NCBI GenBank assembly: GCA_002176905.1
Contig: MSYE01000225.1
Coordinates: 1-5,031 of the forward strand
DNA from: a bacterium F11
GTDB taxonomy: Bacteria > Elusimicrobiota > Elusimicrobia > F11
DNA: 5,031 nucleotides
Direction: 5' to 3'
Part shown: one piece after another, positions 1-5,031 of the stretch
Position numbering within the stretch: position 1 is the first letter of the stretch
Layout: each line of letters starts with the position of its first letter
Notes under the pieces: model-generated
What the model was told of the DNA's origin: nothing
The model's database searches: none
Seen by the model: the letters and a program-made list of their open reading frames with translations, nothing else
Position numbers and translations under genes: made by a program

Positions 1-984
1 CAACCACCCCCTCCGCCTCCTTTAGAAAAGAAGCGGTTGCCTTTTTATCGAAAGACAGGTGTGTTGGTATCTGTTCTCATTATTTTGGTTCTGAGTCTGA
101 TCACCATCTCTGTTAATGACATCATGAAAGCTCTTCTTCATTCTCGGGCGGAGGTGCATGTTCCCAATATAGAAGGCAAGAGCATCTTAGATGCTTTGTC
201 CATTGTTTCCTCTTTGAACCTTTCTCTCATTCAAGATGGCCAAGAATTCGATGAAAGTCTTCCGGCTGGCACCATTCTTCGGCAGCATCCTCCCTCTGGC
301 ATGAAGGTTCGCACCCGCCGGCTCATTCGTGTTATTGTGTCAAAAGGAGGAAAAGTGGTTTTTGTTCCTCTTATTATTGAACATCCCATCGCCGAAGCCC
401 AAAGTCGATTGGCTCAGGACGGTCTTCAAATCGGCTCCATCAATGAACAGTTTTCAGCGGACTTTGCCAAGGGCATTGTGATTTCTCAAGAACCAAGTTC
501 CGGAACCATCGTTACCCACGGTGCTTTGATTGATTTGGCGGTCTCAAAAGGAGCGGCTCCCGCAGGATCTGTTATTGTTCCAAACTTTATCGAAAAACGA
601 ATTGATACCGTTGAAGATTGGGCCGCGCAGTTGGGGATTAAAGTCAAAATGAAAGAAGATCCCAAGGCGATTGGACGGGCCGGAATCGTGGTCAAACAAC
701 GACCGCTTCCGGATCAACCTTTGATTGATGAAGCATTTTTTGTCACCATTGTTCCGTTGTTGGCAAGCGAGCAGGGATTTCGGTTTTCGTACAAAGTTCC
801 CCGTGGGCTAGGAGAAAGTGAAATTCGAATTCAGGCTCGGAGCAATCGGGGTGAATATGATGTTTACCACGGCCAACATCATGGAGGCTATCTGATTGAG
901 GTTCCCATGGATATTGACTCCACCACCCGGGTTCGGGTCTACATCGACGGAGATCTCAAACACGAACGGGTGATTGAACCGTAA
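1..984 (+). CDS. PASTA-domain single-pass membrane protein (5' end outside window)
   Basis: The frame is open from the first base, so the protein is N-terminally truncated; 327 residues are visible. Residues 2-7 are six prolines, followed by the basic LEKKR and a single hydrophobic helix at about 20-38, giving a cytoplasmic tail and an exported C-terminal part. Three PASTA repeats follow at about 51-116, 119-184 and 191-253. Each starts with a V-P-x-(I/F) strand; the first two end in VSKG and carry the typical Q-x-P-x-S-G turn (QHPPSG, QEPSSG), while the third is more divergent (KQRPLPDQ). Residues 258-327 look like a small beta domain. PASTA repeats are known to bind muropeptides or act as structural spacers on the outside of the cell, so a peptidoglycan-related role is likely by family. 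No kinase domain is visible; one could lie upstream, but the short tail also fits kinase-free PASTA proteins. A TTG at 37 is a poor start because it would discard the in-frame proline-basic tail. Confidence 0.9.
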   Translation, partial: QPPPPPPLEKKRLPFYRKTGVLVSVLIILVLSLITISVNDIMKALLHSRAEVHVPNIEGKSILDALSIVSSLNLSLIQDGQEFDESLPAGTILRQHPPSGMKVRTRRLIRVIVSKGGKVVFVPLIIEHPIAEAQSRLAQDGLQIGSINEQFSADFAKGIVISQEPSSGTIVTHGALIDLAVSKGAAPAGSVIVPNFIEKRIDTVEDWAAQLGIKVKMKEDPKAIGRAGIVVKQRPLPDQPLIDEAFFVTIVPLLASEQGFRFSYKVPRGLGESEIRIQARSNRGEYDVYHGQHHGGYLIEVPMDIDSTTRVRVYIDGDLKHERVIEP

Positions 985-994
985 TTCAGTGAGC

Positions 995-1000
995 GAGGAG
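995..1000 (+). promoter_or_regulatory. Shine-Dalgarno site of rpe
   Basis: GAGGAG lies 10 nt before the ATG at 1011, in the 26-bp gap after the TAA of the PASTA gene. It supports that ATG as the start. The gap is too short for a separate promoter and shows no hairpin terminator, so rpe is probably transcribed together with the PASTA gene. Confidence 0.75.
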
Positions 1001-1010
1001 AATTCATTTT

Positions 1011-1676
1011 ATGTCTAATCTACTAATTGCGCCTTCCATCTTGTCTGCGGACTTTGCGAAATTGGCGGGTGAAGTTGAACGCATGGAATCAGCTGGGGCT
1101 GATTGGATCCATGTGGATGTGATGGACGGTCATTTTGTTCCCAATATCACCGTGGGACCTGTTGTGGTGAAATGGCTTAAGAAATATACCTCGCTTCCAT
1201 TGGATGTTCACCTCATGATCATGGAACCTTTAAAATACGCCAAGTCCTTTGTCCAAGCCGGGTCATGGGGATTAACCTTCCATTTTGAATCGGTCACCTA
1301 TCCCGAAATTGTGATCCATGAGTTTGAAAAGATGGGTGTGAAACCCGGAATGTCCATTAAACCCAGAACACCCGCCAGTTTGTGTTTCCCTTATTTGAAA
1401 GATCTTCATCACATTCTTGTTATGACAGTTGAGCCTGGTTTTGGTGGGCAAGATTTCTTGGAAAGCACCGTCTCCAAAATCGAGGAAATAAAAACCTATA
1501 TTGATGAGAACAACCTGGAATGCAAAATCGAGGTTGATGGAGGCATCAATACCGATACCGGCAAAAGATGTGTGAATGCCGGTGCTCAAATTTTGGTGGC
1601 CGGAAACGCGATTTTTGGTTCCGACGATCCCATTGCACGGGTTCAGGAGTTGAAGGCTCTATCAATATCAACATGA
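1011..1676 (+). CDS. rpe: Ribulose-phosphate 3-epimerase
   Basis: This 221-residue protein has the normal full length for Rpe, a cytoplasmic TIM-barrel metalloenzyme that interconverts D-ribulose 5-phosphate and D-xylulose 5-phosphate in the pentose phosphate and Calvin cycles. The signatures appear in order: APSILSADF (7-15), HVDVMDGHFVPN (34-45), DVHLMI (65-70), MTVEPGFGGQ (138-147), EVDGGI (174-179) and AGNAIFG (197-203). By family knowledge H34, D36, H67 and D176 bind the catalytic metal, and D36 and D176 are the acid/base pair; all four are present. The phosphate-binding glycines at 145-146, 177-178 and 198 are also present. Oddly, TFHFE (89-93), IKPRT (116-120) and VEPGF (140-144) match the eukaryotic RPE style, where most bacterial enzymes have N-P-x-T and V-N-P-G-F. 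The start is fixed by the GAGGAG site and the conserved N-terminus. The stop overlaps the next gene's start. Confidence 0.97.
   Translation: MSNLLIAPSILSADFAKLAGEVERMESAGADWIHVDVMDGHFVPNITVGPVVVKWLKKYTSLPLDVHLMIMEPLKYAKSFVQAGSWGLTFHFESVTYPEIVIHEFEKMGVKPGMSIKPRTPASLCFPYLKDLHHILVMTVEPGFGGQDFLESTVSKIEEIKTYIDENNLECKIEVDGGINTDTGKRCVNAGAQILVAGNAIFGSDDPIARVQELKALSIST
1673..1676 (+). other. ATGA stop/start overlap between rpe and the long membrane-protein gene
   Basis: The ATG of the downstream gene shares bases with the TGA of rpe. No well-placed Shine-Dalgarno site precedes this ATG: AGGAG at 1645-1649 is 23 nt away and GAAGG at 1652-1656 is 16 nt away. The arrangement suggests translational coupling, with ribosomes finishing rpe re-initiating on the next gene. 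The start itself is supported by the good signal peptide that follows directly. Confidence 0.7.
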
Positions 1677-4600
1677 AGAAAGCATTTCTCACTTTAACCT
1701 TTTTCTTTTTTGCGTTTTCTTTGGCTTGGTCAGAATTCTATATCACCCGAACAGAAGGAAAAGTGGCGGTGATTCCACGAGGGGCAAAGAAAGCCTCTCC
1801 TGCGGTAAAACATTTTCAACTGAAAGAAATCGATATCTCTTTCAAAAAAGGAGAGAACTTTGAATACCAGGGAATGACACTGGTGATCCTGATTGATACA
1901 CCAAGCTCTGAACCTTTTATTCCTGTTGCAGGATACAGAGATCATAAGGTTGTTGTGGTAAATAGAGATAGACTTGTTTCAGGCATATTAAAAGGCAACA
2001 TCGTCATCAAGCCTCCTCAATTTCCTTTGGAAAGCAAATTGGTCTCTTCTCTGGAAATCGATGAGGCCGCCATCCCCTGGGTGAAACCGGAAACAGCGCT
2101 GATCCCGGTTGTGTTCCGTGATTTGACGGATATGACCGAACACATGTATCTGGCTATTGATCCCCCTGAATCACCCATTCGCGTGCTATTGAGCTCAACG
2201 CAAAGAGGAATATTCACTTGGAAATGGGTTTTTTCGGTCGTTGTTCTTATCTTGTATTACTTGGATTTTGGCAGTGGGATTATCTTAGGTACGACCATCG
2301 GCTCAACCTTTATTTATGGTTTGGCTCACCTAAAATATGTACAGAAAAATTGGAAGTATCGCCAAACTCTCTTCTATTTATCGATGGTGTTGGGAATTGG
2401 GTTTCTCCAAATCGGAATAGGTATCTTACCCACCCTCCTCTGGAACGAATATGTCACTCTTCCTTTTGCTCCTCAAGAATTTGTCCCTCGGTTTTTCATG
2501 TTTTATGTTGGATGGGTTCTGGTTGCCTTTCTTTATTTATTAACTCCACACCCTTCCTATATTCCAGATCCGGGTACCGAATTGAACTTGGATGCAGATC
2601 TCTCTTCAAGGGATGGGAGAAGGGGTGCCCTTATCCCAGGTCTTTACGAATGGTTGCGGGGAGAACACGTGGGCCTTGAGGGAACCATCCAGTATAAGCG
2701 ATCAGATGAAGCTGTCCGACAATATTGGGCTCCTTCCATTGAAACCGGAACCGCCGGTACCCTTCAAATTATTGGGTTCAGTACCCTCCTCATTATGGGT
2801 TGGGATCCTATCCCCTTTCTTGTTGCTTATACGATATGGACACTTCTGATTGAAGGAACCTTCTTTGCTCTTCACTATCTTTGGAAAGGAAGGGCTCCCC
2901 CCTTCTCCAATTTGTCCGTCCTGATCGCCTCCCTTCTTCATGCCGCGGTTCCTCTGCCCCTTCTTACTTCCAAAGTCCCCCCTCTCCCTACCCTTGATGT
3001 TTTTCCGTGGACCATTGGGATCATCATCATTGTCTTTACAACCCTCCAGATCCTCCTTTTTGTTACGGTGATCCATGGGCTCATTCTCAATCAATATGAC
3101 TTTTCATGGGGAAATATTCGGGCTCGTATATTGAACAAAGAATCCCTTCGTGCTCGATTTCTCTCCCTCTTTGATAATTGGCCTGTGGCGCCCGCTCTCT
3201 TTATCTTTTTGAGTCACCTATTGGGTGGTGTCATTGGTTTATCCAGATTAGAACCAGGGATTCATTCCTTGTCCTTCTTTATTGAATTCTTTTCCTCTCG
3301 TCCCTCTTTGCCGTTCTGGTGCCTGGCGGTGGCAATGTTGGTTATGTATCTCTTTATTCTTGGTTTTTTCGTTTCATCTTATTTTGTCACAAAGGAAATG
3401 AAAGGCAAATTACCTCCGAAGGCAACGGGAGACATTTCTCTTATTTATTTCTCCGGCTTATTTATTGTCATTCTGTTATTCAGTCAAGTCAAATTCTCCT
3501 TAATTTCAGATTCCGTTGTCTCAGGAATTATCATCCTTGGTATGTGGATAATGGCGGTTTATCTTCATCAGGAATTGTTGCATCAATTTCTTCATCCGAC
3601 ATCGACCTCTGAGACACGTGAAAACTGGTATAAGAAACCTTCTCTTTTTAGGTTGTTTCTTCCCACTCTTGTTCCACTTCTATTTTGGGTCATTCTCCTG
3701 ATAGGTACCAAACCTGAGGAAAAGCCAATGCTTTTTACCCATTCTCTGTTGTTGATCGGAGCATGGGCCCTTGGCCTTTTAACTTATTACTTTCTTTTCA
3801 GAAGAGCTCAGGCGATGGATAGTCAACGCCAGATAAGAGAAAGCTTCCAATTCACTCAGAGTTGGAATTTGTCAATTCGCATGAGAGGAGCAGAAGAGAT
3901 CGCTATTATTTTAGAGGATCCCCAAAGAAGGAAACAAGCCCCTCTTAATTTCGTCGTCGCTGCTGTTCGAAGTATGAGTCAAAAAAACATTCCGTGGGGG
4001 GATGGAAGTGATAAGAATAATTTTAACCGCTTATGGAATTTGTTGATCGATATTTCAGAAGAAACTTTCCGTAAAGATTTAAATAACGACGAAGCCCTTG
4101 TGATGGCGGCCTCCTTTTTTGATCTCATTGCATCGTCTCGCAATGCCAACTGGGAGGCCAACGATGTTCGTGACCTCCTCGTGAAACCGGCCATGGCCTA
4201 TTTGTCAGAAGGGATCTCCGAAATTGGCCTTTCTCACGATTATCGTTTTCTTGAAATGCATCTTTTAAGTCCCCCAGAAGAAGAATGGATCAAACCCAGA
4301 CTCGCCCTTATAAACCATTACTTAAGAAAATCCAACCACGAACTTCTTTTTGATGAGAATGGCCACCTTCGGATGGTTGAGCTTAAAAATCAAGTGAAAG
4401 TGGATTACGGGCCCAATTTGATTCCGGATTCTCGTCTCTACTCAAGATTCGCGAGCACCGAATCTCTTTGGTTGGCTGGTTCGCTGATGGTGGGAATGGC
4501 TTTCCTTATTACCACCATGGGGGCTGATTTAACATTATTGCCTTTGTTTGTTCTTGGGATTGTGGCCAATATGATTTTGTTGGCAACGCATTATGTGGTT

Positions 4601-5031
4601 GATGGGATCCGACAAAAACTGAACCGTCCCTTAGTCGGAATAAGAGATCGTGAATTTCTCTTTTTATCTGTGCTCCAACTTCATTTGGCTGGAACACTTG
4701 GCCTTATTGTATTTTTTATCTTCCGGCCTCCTTATTTATCTGAGACCATGACATTTTGGCTCTCTCTTCTTTCTTATATCATTCCTCATTTTGCTTACCA
4801 TATTCACATGCTTTGGATCCATGATCCTTCCTTCTTTCCCGTTGGGACTCGAAATGACGTCCATGTGGCCGAATGGATCCGTATTCCCCTTAAGGACTGG
4901 GGAATCACCTTACCCTATCGATCGTCAATGGAAATTCTGGTTGATAAGAAAAGTTTTATCCTAAAGCGTGGAGACCAAGGGAAATATGAGGTGCACAGAA
5001 AGGGCTCGAGACTTGAAATTAACATGAACAC
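1673..5031 (+). CDS. Very long polytopic membrane protein of unknown function (3' end outside window)
   Basis: One frame runs 1119 codons without a stop to the right edge. I do not recognise the family. Residues 1-20 form a signal peptide: a KK start, a phenylalanine-rich core and a probable cut after AWS. Residues 21-182 are a beta-rich exported domain, beginning with a GKVAVIPRG stretch faintly like a FecR fold. Hydrophobic segments follow at about 185-220 (possibly a hairpin or re-entrant), 233-257, 274-291, 363-377, 381-404, 413-431, 446-472, 506-524, 547-572, 588-604, 610-631, 660-678 and 688-709. Residues 715-928 are soluble, mostly helical and charged. Four more segments lie at about 932-949, 953-974, 996-1017 and 1027-1048, and then a soluble region begins. 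If 185-220 makes one net crossing, basic loops such as 221-231, 483-495, 649-660, 710-722 and 980-993 all fall inside, which places the 715-928 domain and the C-terminal part in the cytoplasm. Histidine clusters occur at 632-641 and 1039-1050. The T- and C-rich coding strand is what a membrane protein gives. The frame is very secure; the function is unknown. Confidence 0.9.
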   Translation, partial: MKKAFLTLTFFFFAFSLAWSEFYITRTEGKVAVIPRGAKKASPAVKHFQLKEIDISFKKGENFEYQGMTLVILIDTPSSEPFIPVAGYRDHKVVVVNRDRLVSGILKGNIVIKPPQFPLESKLVSSLEIDEAAIPWVKPETALIPVVFRDLTDMTEHMYLAIDPPESPIRVLLSSTQRGIFTWKWVFSVVVLILYYLDFGSGIILGTTIGSTFIYGLAHLKYVQKNWKYRQTLFYLSMVLGIGFLQIGIGILPTLLWNEYVTLPFAPQEFVPRFFMFYVGWVLVAFLYLLTPHPSYIPDPGTELNLDADLSSRDGRRGALIPGLYEWLRGEHVGLEGTIQYKRSDEAVRQYWAPSIETGTAGTLQIIGFSTLLIMGWDPIPFLVAYTIWTLLIEGTFFALHYLWKGRAPPFSNLSVLIASLLHAAVPLPLLTSKVPPLPTLDVFPWTIGIIIIVFTTLQILLFVTVIHGLILNQYDFSWGNIRARILNKESLRARFLSLFDNWPVAPALFIFLSHLLGGVIGLSRLEPGIHSLSFFIEFFSSRPSLPFWCLAVAMLVMYLFILGFFVSSYFVTKEMKGKLPPKATGDISLIYFSGLFIVILLFSQVKFSLISDSVVSGIIILGMWIMAVYLHQELLHQFLHPTSTSETRENWYKKPSLFRLFLPTLVPLLFWVILLIGTKPEEKPMLFTHSLLLIGAWALGLLTYYFLFRRAQAMDSQRQIRESFQFTQSWNLSIRMRGAEEIAIILEDPQRRKQAPLNFVVAAVRSMSQKNIPWGDGSDKNNFNRLWNLLIDISEETFRKDLNNDEALVMAASFFDLIASSRNANWEANDVRDLLVKPAMAYLSEGISEIGLSHDYRFLEMHLLSPPEEEWIKPRLALINHYLRKSNHELLFDENGHLRMVELKNQVKVDYGPNLIPDSRLYSRFASTESLWLAGSLMVGMAFLITTMGADLTLLPLFVLGIVANMILLATHYVVDGIRQKLNRPLVGIRDREFLFLSVLQLHLAGTLGLIVFFIFRPPYLSETMTFWLSLLSYIIPHFAYHIHMLWIHDPSFFPVGTRNDVHVAEWIRIPLKDWGITLPYRSSMEILVDKKSFILKRGDQGKYEVHRKGSRLEINMN

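Noticed and set aside
985..1010. Possible promoter or terminator between the PASTA gene and rpe
   Set aside because: Only 26 bp, with a Shine-Dalgarno site but no hairpin and no convincing -35/-10 pair.
2744..2758. Inverted repeat ACCGG / CCGGT with a 5-nt loop
   Set aside because: A 5-bp stem inside a coding frame without a T-run is expected by chance and is not a terminator.
2218..2849. Two overlapping open frames on the plus strand, of 153 and 85 codons
   Set aside because: They are out of frame with the 1119-codon frame that covers the region, have no ribosome binding site or domain, and show irregular cysteine-, arginine- and proline-rich composition.
2702..3094. Open frame of 130 codons on the minus strand
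   Set aside because: It lies opposite the long plus-strand gene. Its product is a low-complexity G/K/E/D/N-rich chain that simply mirrors the T/C-rich membrane-coding strand, and it has no recognisable domain.
3581..3595. HQFLH (637-641), considered as a zinc-protease HExxH motif
   Set aside because: The catalytic glutamate is missing, and the nearby H-Q-E-L-L-H has the wrong spacing.
3319..3612. Plus-strand frame of 97 codons, which could suggest a frameshifted gene
   Set aside because: The main frame is intact through the region with continuous membrane segments, so no frameshift is needed.
1105..4880. GGATCC occurs six times (1105, 2803, 3916, 4605, 4815, 4875), against roughly one expected for random sequence
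   Set aside because: Most copies arise from codons for W-I/D, E-D-P and G-I in coding sequence with no regular spacing, so coding bias is the simpler explanation; a genome-wide count would be needed.

Overview
The window is a dense, single-strand stretch of a bacterial genome. Three genes read left to right with 26 bp between the first two and a 4-bp overlap between the second and third: the 3' part of a PASTA-domain membrane protein, a complete ribulose-phosphate 3-epimerase (rpe), and the 5' part of a very long membrane protein that stays open to the right edge. I see no RNA gene, mobile element, CRISPR array or strong terminator. The composition looks moderate in GC and is similar throughout, so there is no sign of recent transfer.

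Positions 1-984 encode a short proline-rich cytoplasmic tail, one membrane helix, three PASTA repeats and a C-terminal beta-rich domain; the start lies outside the window. Positions 1011-1676 encode a full-length Rpe with its metal and catalytic residues intact. Several of its signature positions match the variant seen in eukaryotic RPE rather than the usual bacterial one.

Positions 1673-5031 form one uninterrupted frame of 1119 codons with no stop. It encodes a signal peptide, a periplasmic beta-rich domain of about 160 residues, about 14 hydrophobic segments, a soluble and probably cytoplasmic helical domain of about 210 residues, four more membrane segments, and the beginning of another soluble domain. 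I do not recognise the family. This is the most interesting item in the window.

The cell is bacterial and exports proteins by the Sec route. A PASTA protein immediately before rpe, in a lineage with very long membrane ORFs, would fit a deep-branching Gram-negative-type group such as Omnitrophota or Elusimicrobiota. That placement is a guess from gene order and protein style, not something the sequence proves. The three genes are probably co-transcribed from a promoter to the left of the window. Functionally the PASTA protein and the long protein both point to the cell envelope, while Rpe is pentose-phosphate housekeeping that appears to share their transcript.
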